64,000 nucleotides of DNA from Streptomyces canus 299MFChir4.1 (GCF_000383615.1 NZ_KB911620.1:1-64000), one strand, 5' to 3'; numbered from the stretch's first letter, positions 17,581 to 26,304 are shown. Made by a program: numbers and translations. The notes: generated by a model from the letters alone, not told the origin.

Positions 17581-18378
17581 CTAACCATGGTTCAGGTAGG
17601 CCCGGAGCAGGTTCCGGTCCGGCTCGGTGGCGAAGTGCGAGGCGTTGGGGACGTAGACCGTCCGGCGTTGACTGCGGCAAGGACCGTGTCACCGTGGCGT
17701 GAGGTGAACGCGAAGTCGTCGATACCGCCGAGCCCTGTCGCCCGGGTCTCGATCGGGCCGGCGGAGCCGTTTCGGCGTACGGGGATGCGCAGCACCATCC
17801 CGCGGTCGGTGTTGGACACCCATACGGCGTCGTCGTGGACCTTGATGCCGTCGGCGCCGAAGCCGGTTCCGGACGGCAGCGGGGTGAGAGCCGTCCCCGT
17901 GGCCACGCGGTGCACTCGCCTCCTGCCATGGGCACGCGCCAGACGATTCCCCGCACCGAGTCGGCCGCGTACAGCACGTCTCGGTGCTCGTCGAGGGCCA
18001 GGCCGTTGGGCAGCCCGTTCGCGGGCAGCTCTGCGATCTGCTGGGGCTTGCCGCCGTCGGGGGCGATGCGCCGGATGCCGGTCTCGCTGGTACCGGTGGC
18101 GTCGTTGACGCAGAGAGTGCCGTCGTGGGCGCGGGCGATGCCGAGAACGATCGCGTCGTGGACGATGGGGGTGTTCGGGTCCGCGACGGCGGGCAGGGTG
18201 ACGCGTCTGCGGATGTCTCCGCGCCGGGTGACGTTGGCGACCTGGCGGGCGAAGCGAAGGTCAGGTCGGCGGAGCCGTCGGGCTCGACCGCGATGTTCTC
18301 GGGTGCCTCCCCGGCGGCGAGGTCGAAGTGGGCGACGACGGTCGCGGCGATACCGGCCAGGTGCGGGAGTCCGGGCAT
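17581..18378 (-). pseudogene. SMP-30/strictosidine-synthase-like beta-propeller, multiply frameshifted
   Basis: Starting at the ATG at 18378, propeller sequence can be followed only by changing frame at least three times. The pieces are HFDLAAGEAPENIAVEPDGS, then DAIVLGIARAHDGTLCVND through LPNGLALDEHRDVLYAAD, then GADGIKVHDDAVWVSNTDRG, and finally RTVYVPNASHFATEPDRNLL to the stop at 17581. The step between the last two pieces also lacks about 20 expected residues. Intact relatives are Vgb/SMP-30-type lactonases or esterases. The gene is clearly non-functional. Confidence 0.8.
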
Positions 18379-18424
18379 GAACCACTCCTCGGGCGGCGAC
18401 AGGCGCTGATGTCTCGACCGGCAC

Positions 18425-18842
18425 CCAACCCGGGCACGAGACGGTGAACGTCCTGCGTCCTGACGGGCTCTACGTCACCCTCATGCAGTGGCACGCGGCG
18501 AGCCAGAACGCCCCTTCGGGGAGTGCCCGCGGCGGGCGTGGGGGGGCTGATAGCGCCTGGCCGACACATCGTCGAGCGGGAGGGCTTCTCCGACGCACCT
18601 CCGCAGGTGCTTGACCCGGGTGCTGGCCCGAGTGCTGACCGGGATGCGGGATCCCGCGTCGCGGGCGACGCTGGTGCCGTGTCCGAGCGTCGAGCGATCG
18701 TCCACCCGCCGTCTGAGACCGGCGGCCGTCTGGTGCGCATCGCGGACCGGAGCTACGGCACCGCGCACACCCCCTACGACCGGACGCTGCTTGTGCGGAA
18801 CGCCGGTTCGGACCTGGGCGAACGGCACGAAGGCGGGCCGGA
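18425..18842. other. Gene-free interval (418 bases)
   Basis: No supported gene. A plus-strand open frame (18523-18846) ends in a protein-like tail (DRTLLVRNAGSDLGER) but has low-complexity sequence before it, and may be another decayed gene. Confidence 0.5.
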
Positions 18843-18845
18843 GTG

Positions 18846-19784
18846 ATGGCCGCCGTGAGCAGGCGCAAGGGCGGGAAGAGCGGCGCGGAACGCGACGTGG
18901 AAGCGGTTCTCGACGAGCTCTACACCACGCCCCCCGCCGACTTCGTCGCCCGCCGTGAGGAGTTGGCCGCCGCGGCCAAAGCGGCCGACCAGGTCGACGA
19001 TGCCCGACGGATCCACGCGGCCCGCCGCCCCACCCTGGCGGGCTGGGCCGCGAACCTCCTGCTGCGATCCCAGCAGCAGGAGAGCCGGCAGTTCCTGGAG
19101 CTGGGGCAGGCTTTGCGCGAGGCATACCGCACCCTGGACGCCGTAGGGATCAACGAGCTGTCCGAGCAACGGCGGCGCATCGTGGCTGCCTTGTCCGGGC
19201 AGGCGGCGCAGCTTGCTCAGGAGGCCGGGCACCGACTGTCGGACCAGGTCCGGCAGGACGTCGAATCCACCTTGCGCGCCGTGCTCACTGATCAGGATGC
19301 GGCCGACCAGTGGGCAGGCGGCCGCCTGGAGGGCGCTCTCACCCCGCCGTCGGACTTTCCCGGCACCGCCCCGCCCACCGGCCCCGCGCACAAGCCACGC
19401 CGGGAGACGACTCCGCAGCCGTCGGCGCGAACGCGGGCGAAGAACGAACTCGCCGAGCGGCGGCGTCAAAGGGAGGAGCGGCTCGATCACGCCCGGACAG
19501 CGGCCGAAGAGGCCGCGCAGCGATTGCGGGACGCCCGGAGGGAAGCGGCCGAGGCTGAAGCGGCACGGCAGCACGCGCGCGACGGGCACGACCAGGCCCG
19601 GAAGCTGGTGTCCGCCGCCGAGCAGCAACTGCACCAGGCACAGCGGGAACTCCAGCGAGCCGATCGCGAACAGCGGGAGGCTGAGGAACGCAGCCATACG
19701 GCCGCTGACGCACACGCACGGGCCCGACAGGAAGCGCGCGAAGCTGAGCGGGAGGTGAGGCGCCTGACCTCACGCAGGAGCTAG
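18846..19784 (+). CDS. Hypothetical coiled-coil protein
   Basis: A 312-residue protein of unknown function. The N-terminal region (AERDVEAVLDELYTTPPADF, then RRPTLAGWAANLLLR) is the conserved part seen in other Streptomyces proteins. Residues about 185-300 are a long charged helix rich in Arg, Glu, Ala and Gln (ERRRQREERLDHARTAAEEA) and are predicted to form a coiled coil. No signal peptide or membrane segment is present, so it is cytoplasmic, perhaps structural or nucleoid-linked. GGAG ends two bases before the chosen ATG; a GTG one codon earlier is also possible. Confidence 0.7.
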   Translation: MAAVSRRKGGKSGAERDVEAVLDELYTTPPADFVARREELAAAAKAADQVDDARRIHAARRPTLAGWAANLLLRSQQQESRQFLELGQALREAYRTLDAVGINELSEQRRRIVAALSGQAAQLAQEAGHRLSDQVRQDVESTLRAVLTDQDAADQWAGGRLEGALTPPSDFPGTAPPTGPAHKPRRETTPQPSARTRAKNELAERRRQREERLDHARTAAEEAAQRLRDARREAAEAEAARQHARDGHDQARKLVSAAEQQLHQAQRELQRADREQREAEERSHTAADAHARARQEAREAEREVRRLTSRRS

Positions 19785-20267
19785 GTGTCGGCGGAAGCGC
19801 GCGGGTTCGCTCTGGTTGACGGGATCTGGTGTCCCGAACGCTCGCCGAGCCGCAGGCGATCGGCTAGCCCGGCGGCCGGCGCGGGTTCGGCATGCCGTCA
19901 TCGCTCATGTGCGCCCGCTGGCAGATCCCCCTCCAGCCGTACGGGATCGCCGGCGCGAGTCGGTGCAGCTGTCCGCAGGGACAGGGCACTGCCGCCCACG
20001 CGCACCCCGGCACAGCTCGACCCAGCCGTGGCCCGTCGAGACCGACTCCGGAGTCGACTCCCCGTCCAGAACGAGGTGGCCGCACGACTCGTGCTCGCCG
20101 ATCGGCCGGAGCGCAAAGTCGTCGGCCACGCATTTCTCCAGGACGGTTCGCATCACGATCACACGAAGGATGACGGTCTCTCGTCGATGCCTCGCGGATG
20201 CCCCGGACCAAGCGAGGCCTGGCCCCGCCGGGCCGCCACCAGGTGACCCGCGACCGCCGGCACGCGC
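19785..20267. other. Gene-free interval (about 480 bases)
   Basis: No supported gene. A minus-strand open frame at 19905-20162 (MRTVLEKCVADDFALRPIGE onward) has protein-like composition, but no ribosome site or recognisable family. Confidence 0.45.
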
Positions 20268-20300
20268 CGAGGTGGCCCGGCCGGGGCCCGGCCACCTCCG
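20268..20300 (-). terminator. Hairpin terminator for the DUF4267 gene
   Basis: A GC-rich inverted repeat (GGTGGCCCGGCC against GGCCCGGCCACC, one mismatch) sits directly after the minus-strand stop at 20311. Confidence 0.55.
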
Positions 20301-20310
20301 GCCGATGGGA

Positions 20311-20736
20311 TCAGGCGGGCTGCGGGGCGGGCGTCGCCGGAGCGGACGCGCCCTCGCGGGTCTCGCGCATCATCAGCAGGCCGCTGACCACCATCAGCGT
20401 CGCGGTCAGGCCGTGGACGCCGAACGCGGTGGCCACTGAGCCGTGGTGGGCCAGCACCGTGGTCATGTCGCCGTAGGCGGCGAGAGCCTCCACCAGCAAC
20501 ACCCAGCCCAGCGCCCGGCGGTGGCCCGTCACCAGCAGGATGCCCAGGACCAGGGCCAGGACGACGTCGCGGATTCCCTTGATGATAAGGAAGCCGCCAC
20601 CGTCGCCGGACGGCCAGCTCGGCAGGCCGAAGGTCGGCGCCGTAGTCTCCGGGCTCAGGATGAACTCCGCTCCGAACCAGAGGATGAAGAGGATGAAGGC
20701 GGCGGTCAGGACGGTGTTGATCTTCTTCAGCGCCAT
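20311..20736 (-). CDS. DUF4267 family small membrane protein
   Basis: A 141-residue integral membrane protein with four hydrophobic helices: INTVLTAAFILFILWFGAEF, the segment after LIIKGIRDVVLALVLGILLV, ALGWVLLVEALAAYG, and GLTATLMVVSGLLMM. The GIRD motif at the second helix is typical of DUF4267. ATG 20736 has GGGAG seven bases upstream. It follows the DUF1772 gene on the same strand after 131 bases and probably shares its promoter, controlled by the divergent TetR. Molecular role unknown. Confidence 0.75.
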   Translation of the reverse strand: MALKKINTVLTAAFILFILWFGAEFILSPETTAPTFGLPSWPSGDGGGFLIIKGIRDVVLALVLGILLVTGHRRALGWVLLVEALAAYGDMTTVLAHHGSVATAFGVHGLTATLMVVSGLLMMRETREGASAPATPAPQPA

Positions 20737-20867
20737 GGTTCGTCTCCCTGCGAGTCTTCGTGAGCTTGATAGGGCTTGGTGAGCCGCGCTGACCCCCACT
20801 CAGGGGATAAGCGGCGACCGGAACTCTTTGGCCGTTCGGGACCCCCGGGGCGGCTGAGCCCCTGGGC

Positions 20868-21314
20868 TCAGGCGAGGGCGGCGACCAGCAGGGCGAAGGC
20901 GGCGATGATGACGGCGACGCGGACGTAGTGGAAGCGCTCCCAGCGGTTCAGCTGCTGCTTCCAGTCGGCGGGCCGATTGTCAGGGGTCCACGTCCTGTTC
21001 CGGTTGTTGATCGGAACGAGCAGCAGAACCGACATGACCACGCTGAGGATCAGCAGCGCGCCGGCCGTGACGACGAGGCCGGTGCCGTTGTGGTGCCACC
21101 CGGCGACAGCCCAGATGCCGACAAGGACGAGCGAGCCGATGTACCAGACCGGCATCACGGCGCCGAGCATCCGGCCCCCATGAGCGTGGCCGAGTTGGCC
21201 ACTGTCCTCCGGGAGCGCGTCGAGTATCCGGTTCATGACGAAGGCGACGGAGAACTCCACCCCCACCATCACGCCGACGACCACGGTGGTGATGACCTCG
21301 AGTGCGTTGAGCAT
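20868..21314 (-). CDS. DUF1772 (anthrone-oxygenase-like) membrane protein
   Basis: A 148-residue protein with four transmembrane helices and the DUF1772 pattern: ALEVITTVVVGVMVGVEFSV at the N-terminus, a central VWYIGSLVLVGIWAVAGWHH, and the conserved polar segment LVPINNRNRTW before the last helix (WERFHYVRVAVIIAAFALL). Members include fungal anthrone oxygenases, but bacterial ones are mostly uncharacterised. GAGAGGG lies six bases before ATG 21314. It diverges from a TetR gene across a region with two CTAG-type repeats, and this arrangement predicts repression by that TetR. Confidence 0.8.
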   Translation of the reverse strand: MLNALEVITTVVVGVMVGVEFSVAFVMNRILDALPEDSGQLGHAHGGRMLGAVMPVWYIGSLVLVGIWAVAGWHHNGTGLVVTAGALLILSVVMSVLLLVPINNRNRTWTPDNRPADWKQQLNRWERFHYVRVAVIIAAFALLVAALA

Positions 21315-21331
21315 GACGACCCTCTCGGAAT

Positions 21332-21398
21332 CTAGTGTTGCTAGCCGATGAGGCAACGCTAGTACTACTGCCGCTCCTTTGTCTAGCAGTGCTAGGAT
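21332..21398. promoter_or_regulatory. TetR operators and leaderless promoter
   Basis: CTAGCAGTGCTAG (21383-21395) is a perfect palindrome; a related imperfect copy, CTAGTGTTGCTAG, lies at 21332-21344. The plus-strand -10 hexamer TAGGAT (21393-21398) overlaps the palindrome and ends six bases before the TetR ATG. A bound repressor would block both its own leaderless promoter and the divergent DUF1772 promoter. Confidence 0.65.
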
Positions 21399-21404
21399 CG
21401 AATC

Positions 21405-21983
21405 ATGTCGGTACAGGAACGCAAGCAGCGGGAACGGGCGGAGCGCGAACGCCTCATCGTGGCGACGGCCCGTGAACTCGCTGAGCAGCAGGGTTGGGAC
21501 GCCGTCACCACACGGCGGCTCGCCGAACGCATCGAGTACAGCCAGCCCGTTCTCTACAGCCATTTCCGCGGCAAGCGCGAGATCATCGGCGCCGTCGCCC
21601 TCCAGGGCGCCACAGAGTTGGCCGTCGCGGTGCGGGCCGCGACCGCCGCCGTGGATAGCCCACGCGAGCGGGTCGCCGCCCTCGCGCACGCCTATCTCGA
21701 CTTCGCCCAACGCAACCCGGCGGTCTACGACGCCATCTTCCAGCTCGACGGCGGGCTGGCGTACGCCCAGGAGGACACCCCGGCACCTCTCAAGGACGCC
21801 TTCGCCGCGCTGCTGGAGTGCCTCGGCGAGGTCGCCGGGGACGGTGTCGACCCGGGTCTGTTCACCGAGACGTTCTGGGCGTGCCTCCACGGGTTGACCA
21901 CCCTGACCCGGGCGGGACGGCTGCCGCCGCAGGAAACCGAGCCGAGGGTGAGGCTGCTGGTGGACCGGCTCGCCATGCTCTGA
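21405..21983 (+). CDS. TetR-family transcriptional regulator
   Basis: A 192-residue repressor. The N-terminal HTH (about 16-62) reads LIVATARELAEQQGWDAVTT, RRLAERIEYSQPVLYSHFRG, and KREIIGAVA. The ligand-binding C-terminal half contains AHAYLDFAQRNPAVYDAIF, typical of the TetR_C_13/WHG-like group. The gene diverges from DUF1772-DUF4267, the likely targets. No ribosome site is visible and the -10 box is six bases from the start, which supports a leaderless message. The ligand is unknown. Confidence 0.85.
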   Translation: MSVQERKQRERAERERLIVATARELAEQQGWDAVTTRRLAERIEYSQPVLYSHFRGKREIIGAVALQGATELAVAVRAATAAVDSPRERVAALAHAYLDFAQRNPAVYDAIFQLDGGLAYAQEDTPAPLKDAFAALLECLGEVAGDGVDPGLFTETFWACLHGLTTLTRAGRLPPQETEPRVRLLVDRLAML

Positions 21984-22127
21984 CACACCGGCCGGCCTTC
22001 CGCCCCCGTCGCCCTCGTCGAGGCGGGCGGTCACCGAGTCAGTCCGGTGGGCGCCGGTCCTCCCTGCGCGTGCGGGCGGCGAAGCTGTGTCAGCTCACGC
22101 AGTTGTGGCCCGCACGGTACGACGACC

Positions 22128-22245
22128 CTGCGCTCCGCCCTGACGGAAGCGGACTACGTCGTGCCCGGCCGCACCCCTCACCCAGGACCCCTGGGGCATG
22201 GTCGACGCCTCCGTGGTCGCCACCGCGAAACCGGGGGCGGCGGGC
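22128..22245 (+). pseudogene. Possible D-2-hydroxyacid dehydrogenase remnant
   Basis: LRSALTEADYVVPGRTP in one frame is followed in another by DPWGMVDASVVATAKPGA. Together they match the stretch after the Rossmann motif of D-isomer-specific 2-hydroxyacid dehydrogenases. About 40 residues survive, with a frameshift. The rest of 21984-22295 shows no supported gene. Confidence 0.35.
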
Positions 22246-22295
22246 AGCCCCGTGAGAGCCCGCCCGCCGAGTCCTTCACCATGGGCCGCGCCCGT

Positions 22296-22733
22296 TCAGT
22301 GCTGCCGCCTGCCGTGGTAGCGCTCGGCGAGGCGGGCGAGTGCGACGGCGGCGAGCAGGAGGCCGAAGTCGCGCAACGCGATGTCGTAGTAGTCGGGGAT
22401 GGTCAGCAGGTTGACGATGATGCCGGCCAGCCAGCCGGCCACCAGCCAGGCTCCGAAGCGGGGCGCGAAAGCCACGGCGATTCCGGCGACGACTTCGATC
22501 AGGCCCACGGCGTACATGGCCGCCTGAGCGCTGCCGGGAACGAGGTCGTTGATCCACGGCGCGAGGTACGCGGGCCAGTCCACGAGCAGGTTGGTGAACT
22601 TGTCCAGCCCGAACAGGATCGGCGCCACGGTGAACGCCGTACGCAGGATCACGAACGCCTGGTACCCGGGGTCGGCGAGCTGCGCACGCCGCGGGGCGGC
22701 GGTGGGCGGGGTGCTTGCGGTTGCGGAGGACAT
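22296..22733 (-). CDS. DoxX-family membrane protein
   Basis: A 145-residue protein with four predicted helices. The N-terminal helix FVILRTAFTVAPILFGLDKF and the following LLVDWPAYLAP are typical of DoxX/MauE-like quinone-reductase or thiol-stress membrane proteins; further helices read VGLIEVVAGIAVAFAPRFGA and WLAGIIVNLLTIPDYYDIAL. ATG 22733 has AAGGAGAGG eight bases upstream. DoxX partners in actinobacteria often act in thiosulfate or redox homeostasis. The divergent neighbour is a cysteine-containing HTH regulator, which fits redox control. Confidence 0.8.
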   Translation of the reverse strand: MSSATASTPPTAAPRRAQLADPGYQAFVILRTAFTVAPILFGLDKFTNLLVDWPAYLAPWINDLVPGSAQAAMYAVGLIEVVAGIAVAFAPRFGAWLVAGWLAGIIVNLLTIPDYYDIALRDFGLLLAAVALARLAERYHGRRQH

Positions 22734-22749
22734 GACGACCTCTCCTTCT

Positions 22750-22817
22750 AGTGACAACTTTCATCACTTATAGAAGCCCCGATCCCTTCTTTAGTCAATG
22801 GCCGTGGGTTTTACACT
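22750..22817. promoter_or_regulatory. Divergent promoter region with AGTGA/TCACT inverted repeat
   Basis: AGTGA (22750-22754) and TCACT (22764-22768) form an inverted repeat 16 bases upstream of the DoxX start. On the plus strand TACACT (22812-22817) ends seven bases before an in-frame GTG at 22825, consistent with a leaderless regulator transcript. Confidence 0.5.
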
Positions 22818-22824
22818 GGTGTTC

Positions 22825-23499
22825 GTGGACGCCCCGAAGGAAGTACGCGACCCCGATGTCTCCGCCATCGCCGCCTTGGACGAGCCGACCCGCAGGAGGC
22901 TGTACGACCATGTGGTGCGCCAGCCCGGCCCCGTCAGCCGCGACGACGCGGCCGCCGCACTCGGCCTGGCCCGGCAGACCGTGGCGTTCCATCTCGACCG
23001 GCTCGCCGACGAGTCCCTGCTCGACGTGGTCTACGAACGGCGCAGCGGGCGGACGGGGCCGGGGGCGGGCAGACCGGCCAAGCTGTACCGGCGTTCGGGT
23101 AAGCAGATCGCGGTGAGCCTGCCGGACCGGCGCTACGAACTCGCCGGGCGGCTCCTGGCCCAGGCGGTGGAGGAATCCGCGGCAACCGGCGCGCCGGTGC
23201 GGGAGGTGCTGCACCGCAGGGCCGAAGAACTCGGCGCGCGGCTGGAAGAGCCGGAGAGCGTAAGCCTTTTCGAACTGCTGGAGCGGTACGGGTTCGAGCC
23301 GCGGCACGAGGAGACAGGCACCATCGTGCTGGGCAACTGCCCCTTTCACGTCCTGGCGCGTGAGCACACCGAGACGGTGTGCGGCATGAATCTGCACCTC
23401 CTCCGTGGTGTCCTGCACGGGTTGGGCGAGCGCGCGTACACGGCCTGTCTGTCACCCTCCCCTGGCCGATGCTGCGTCCGGCTGGAGCCCGTCGCCTGA
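22825..23499 (+). CDS. Winged-helix regulator with C-terminal cysteine cluster (COG2345/SufR-like)
   Basis: A 224-residue protein from GTG 22825; an ATG nine codons earlier lies before the -10 box and is less likely. The N-terminal HTH (about 18-75: EPTRRRLYDHVV, AAAALGLARQTVAFHLDRLA) is of the ArsR/SufR kind with a wing RTGPGAGRPAKLYRRS. The C-terminal half holds Cys172, Cys186, Cys208 and Cys216/217 (NCPFHVLAREHTETVCG and RAYTACLSPSPGRCC). In SufR-like proteins such cysteines bind an iron-sulfur cluster. The spacing differs from SufR, so cluster or zinc binding is inference. It likely controls the divergent DoxX gene. Confidence 0.75.
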   Translation: MDAPKEVRDPDVSAIAALDEPTRRRLYDHVVRQPGPVSRDDAAAALGLARQTVAFHLDRLADESLLDVVYERRSGRTGPGAGRPAKLYRRSGKQIAVSLPDRRYELAGRLLAQAVEESAATGAPVREVLHRRAEELGARLEEPESVSLFELLERYGFEPRHEETGTIVLGNCPFHVLAREHTETVCGMNLHLLRGVLHGLGERAYTACLSPSPGRCCVRLEPVA

Positions 23500-23530
23500 T
23501 CGCCTTACGTCACAGCACCGGCACCGGCAC

Positions 23531-25777
23531 CTACGTACGACGCTTGTGCAGCTCGATGGCCAGTGGGGTGGCCGTGAACATCGAGGAGTACGTGCCCACC
23601 GCGCAGCCGATGAGGAGGGCGAGGGCGAAGTCGGCCAGGGAGTCGCCGCCGAGGACGGCCAGTGCGGTGAGGATGAACGCGGCGCCCATACCGGTGTTGA
23701 CCGTACGGGGCAGGGTCTGCAGGAGGGCCTGGTTGGCGACGCGGGCGAAGGCGCCCCTGTTCGCGCGGCGGCCCAGTTCCCTGATCCGGTCGAAGACGAC
23801 CACGGAGTCGTTGACGGAGTAGCCGATGACGGTCAGCAGCGCAGCCAGGAACACGCCGTCGACGGGTTTGCCCAGCCAGGCGAAGACGCCGATGAGGATC
23901 ACGACGTCGTGAGCGAGGGCGGCGACCGCCGAGGTTCCCAGCAGCCGGCGGAAACGTGCCGTGAGATAGACGAGCTGGGCGGCGAGGGCGACGACGAGGG
24001 CGATGAGGGCGCCGTGGCGCAGCTCCTTGCCGAGGCTGGGGCCGATCGCCTCGTCGCGGATCTTTTCAGTCCCGGGCGCCAGGTCGGTGACAGCGGCGGT
24101 GATGACCGCCGCTTGGTCGTTGCTCAGGTGAGGGGTACGGACGGTGAGCTGGTGTGCGCCGGAAGTCTGGACGACGGCCCGGGGGAATCCGGCGTCGGCG
24201 AGCGCGCTGCGGGCCCGGTCGGCGTCGACGGGGGTGGCCGTGGCATAGGCGATGAGGCGGCCACCGGTGAACTCGACGCCGAGGTCCAGGCCGCGCACGG
24301 CGATACCGGAGGCGGCCAGGACGAGAGCGGCGGCCGAGGCGGCCAGCCACCGGCGCGGGTGGCGCATCAGGTTCGGGCTGGTGCGGCCGAGGCGCTCGCG
24401 GACGGCGCCGGAGTGGGCGATGCCGGTCAGGCGGGGGCGGCGCCGCAGACCGGGGCGGCCGACGGCGTGTTCGGCGAGGACCCGGGTGATGACCAGGGCG
24501 CTCAGCATGGAGGCGAGGACGCCGATCCCCAGCGTGACGCCGAAGCCGCGGACCGGGCCGGAGGCGAGGAAGAACAGCAGGCCGGCGGCGATGAGGGTGG
24601 TGATGTTGGAGTCGGCGATGGCGCTGAAGGCCCCGCGGAATCCGGAGGTCAGGGATGATCGCGGGGTGGGGCGGTGACCGGAGGCGTACTCCTCGCGGGC
24701 GCGTTCGAAGACGAGCACGTTGGCGTCGACCGCCATGCCGATGGCCAGCACGAAGCCGGCGAGGCCGGGCAGGGTGAGGGTGGCGCCGAGGGCCGCGAGG
24801 GCCGCGTAGGAGATGAGGCCGTAGCAGGCCAGAGCCACGGTGGCCAGGGCGCCCAGAAGTCGGTAGACGGCGATGATGAACAGCGCGGTCACCGCCGTGC
24901 CGATGGCTGCGGCCCAGGCGCTGGCCTTGATGGCTTCGGCTCCCAACGTCGGGCCGACCGTGCGCTGCTCGACGGTCTCGACCGGAACCGGAAGGGCACC
25001 GCCGTTGATGAGCAGGGCCAGTTCTTTGGCTTCGCGGTCGGCGAAGGTCCCGGTGATCTGGGTGGAGCCCCCGCTGATGCCGGATCGGCAGGCGACAGAC
25101 GGGGCGACCTGCGGCGAGGAGATGACCTTGTCGTCCAGGACGATGGCGACGCGGCGGCCCGGGTCTCCGACCGCGTGGCAGGCGGCCTCGCCCGTCAGAC
25201 GAGCCCACCCCGTTTCGCCTGATCCCCTGAAGTCGACGGTGACGTGCCATCCCGCGCCGCCCTGCTGGTCGAAGCGGGCGGCTGCCTTCTCGACGTCCTT
25301 GCCGGTCAGCGCGGCCGCCCGAAGACGCAGAAGGTGCCCGGACTCGTCCGCCATGACCTGCTCGCGGGGCCGCTTGGGCAGTGGGTTCGGCTTGTCGTCG
25401 GCGGTGGCTGCCGTACCGAGTACCTGGTGGAAGGTGAGCTGGGCGGTGCGGCCGAGCACGTCGGCCGCCTTCCTGGGGTCCTGCACGCCGGGCAGCTCGA
25501 CGATGATCCGGTCGCTGCCGGAGCGGGCGATGGTGGGTTCGGTGACACCGAGCGCGTCGATGCGGCCGCGCAGTACCTCCACGGTGCGGTCCGTGGCCTC
25601 ACCGTCGGTGTCGGCAGTGGCGGTCGGGCGGGTTTCCAGCACGATCTGGGTGCCGCCCCGCAGATCGAGTCCGAGGTGCACGGGCACCGTGAGGGCGACG
25701 TACAGGGACAGGGCAACGGCGATCAGGGCGATCACGCCTCTCATGCGCGTGGATCGGGTCACCGTGGATCGGGTCAC
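23531..25777 (-). CDS. secDF: Protein translocase subunit SecDF (fused)
   Basis: A 748-residue fusion of SecD and SecF, which use the proton gradient to help pull exported proteins across the membrane. The SecD part has the opening helix, LGLDLRGGTQIVLET, the P1 domain with IIVELPGVQDP, and the motif AIGMAVDANVLVFER. The SecF part begins around residue 475 with LGVEFTGGRLIAY and has TVIGYSVNDSVVVFDRIRE. GTG 25777 has GGAGG six bases upstream. Streptomyces normally carry separate secD and secF elsewhere; a fused second copy is known in the genus. Here it ends an operon headed by a two-component system. It overlaps the frame of the preceding small exported protein. Confidence 0.88.
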   Translation of the reverse strand: MTRSTVTRSTRMRGVIALIAVALSLYVALTVPVHLGLDLRGGTQIVLETRPTATADTDGEATDRTVEVLRGRIDALGVTEPTIARSGSDRIIVELPGVQDPRKAADVLGRTAQLTFHQVLGTAATADDKPNPLPKRPREQVMADESGHLLRLRAAALTGKDVEKAAARFDQQGGAGWHVTVDFRGSGETGWARLTGEAACHAVGDPGRRVAIVLDDKVISSPQVAPSVACRSGISGGSTQITGTFADREAKELALLINGGALPVPVETVEQRTVGPTLGAEAIKASAWAAAIGTAVTALFIIAVYRLLGALATVALACYGLISYAALAALGATLTLPGLAGFVLAIGMAVDANVLVFERAREEYASGHRPTPRSSLTSGFRGAFSAIADSNITTLIAAGLLFFLASGPVRGFGVTLGIGVLASMLSALVITRVLAEHAVGRPGLRRRPRLTGIAHSGAVRERLGRTSPNLMRHPRRWLAASAAALVLAASGIAVRGLDLGVEFTGGRLIAYATATPVDADRARSALADAGFPRAVVQTSGAHQLTVRTPHLSNDQAAVITAAVTDLAPGTEKIRDEAIGPSLGKELRHGALIALVVALAAQLVYLTARFRRLLGTSAVAALAHDVVILIGVFAWLGKPVDGVFLAALLTVIGYSVNDSVVVFDRIRELGRRANRGAFARVANQALLQTLPRTVNTGMGAAFILTALAVLGGDSLADFALALLIGCAVGTYSSMFTATPLAIELHKRRT

Positions 25778-26258
25778 AACGGGCCTCCGGCAGGCACACC
25801 GCGGCCGGCACAGGGGCTGCGGTCGAGAAAGGAACGAGAGGGAAAGGGACAGGGCTCAGATGCCGGAAGGCGGGGGGTGCACGTACCCCATGCCGGTGTG
25901 CTGGATGGTCGGATACGGGGGTGGCCTCCACCGCGACCGGGAGCGGCGCGGGCCCGAGCGAACCGATCTCCGGGCGAGGCGACGCGCCCTGGGCGGAGAC
26001 CGGTGGTGCATGGCGCTCGCCGGTGACATCCGCATGGCTTCGCTGGCCCCGCACCGCGACAGTGGAAACAGCGGAGTCCACGCCCTCCGCGTGGGACTCT
26101 CCGTGCGCTGCCCGGGCCTCTGCCGCGAGCACCGCGCCGCCGACCGCACGGGCTTGCTCATCGCCCAGGGCGGCCGGGCCGAGCAGCGTGACGACGACGG
26201 CGAGCAGGACGGCCAGCGCAGCCGAACCCCGGCCGCTCATGCGGGACACGGCGACCAT
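25599..26258 (-). CDS. Small exported His/Pro-rich hypothetical protein
   Basis: An open frame of 219 codons. It starts MVAVSRMSGRGSAAL, has a strong hydrophobic signal segment (LAVLLAVVVTLLGPAALG), then a low-complexity extracytoplasmic region with a histidine-rich patch (SDHPAHRHGVRAPPAFRH). The frame runs about 180 bases into secDF in another frame, so either the genes overlap or a frameshift hides the real stop near 25780. GTG 26249 is an alternative start that suits the AGGGAGGGG site better. It lies 46 bases after the response regulator. No family recognised; metal binding is only suggested by composition. Confidence 0.5.
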   Translation of the reverse strand: MVAVSRMSGRGSAALAVLLAVVVTLLGPAALGDEQARAVGGAVLAAEARAAHGESHAEGVDSAVSTVAVRGQRSHADVTGERHAPPVSAQGASPRPEIGSLGPAPLPVAVEATPVSDHPAHRHGVRAPPAFRHLSPVPFPLVPFSTAAPVPAAVCLPEARCDPIHGDPIHAHERRDRPDRRCPVPVRRPHGARAPRTRSAGRHPDRAGNPPDRHCRHRR

Positions 26259-26304
26259 CCCCTCCCTCTTTCCTGTCGGTGGCAGCCTGTCGGCGACGGC
26301 GCGC

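Noticed and set aside
19905..20162. Small minus-strand frame with plausible amino-acid composition
   Set aside because: No ribosome site, no recognised family, and a C-terminus of low-complexity Arg/Gly.
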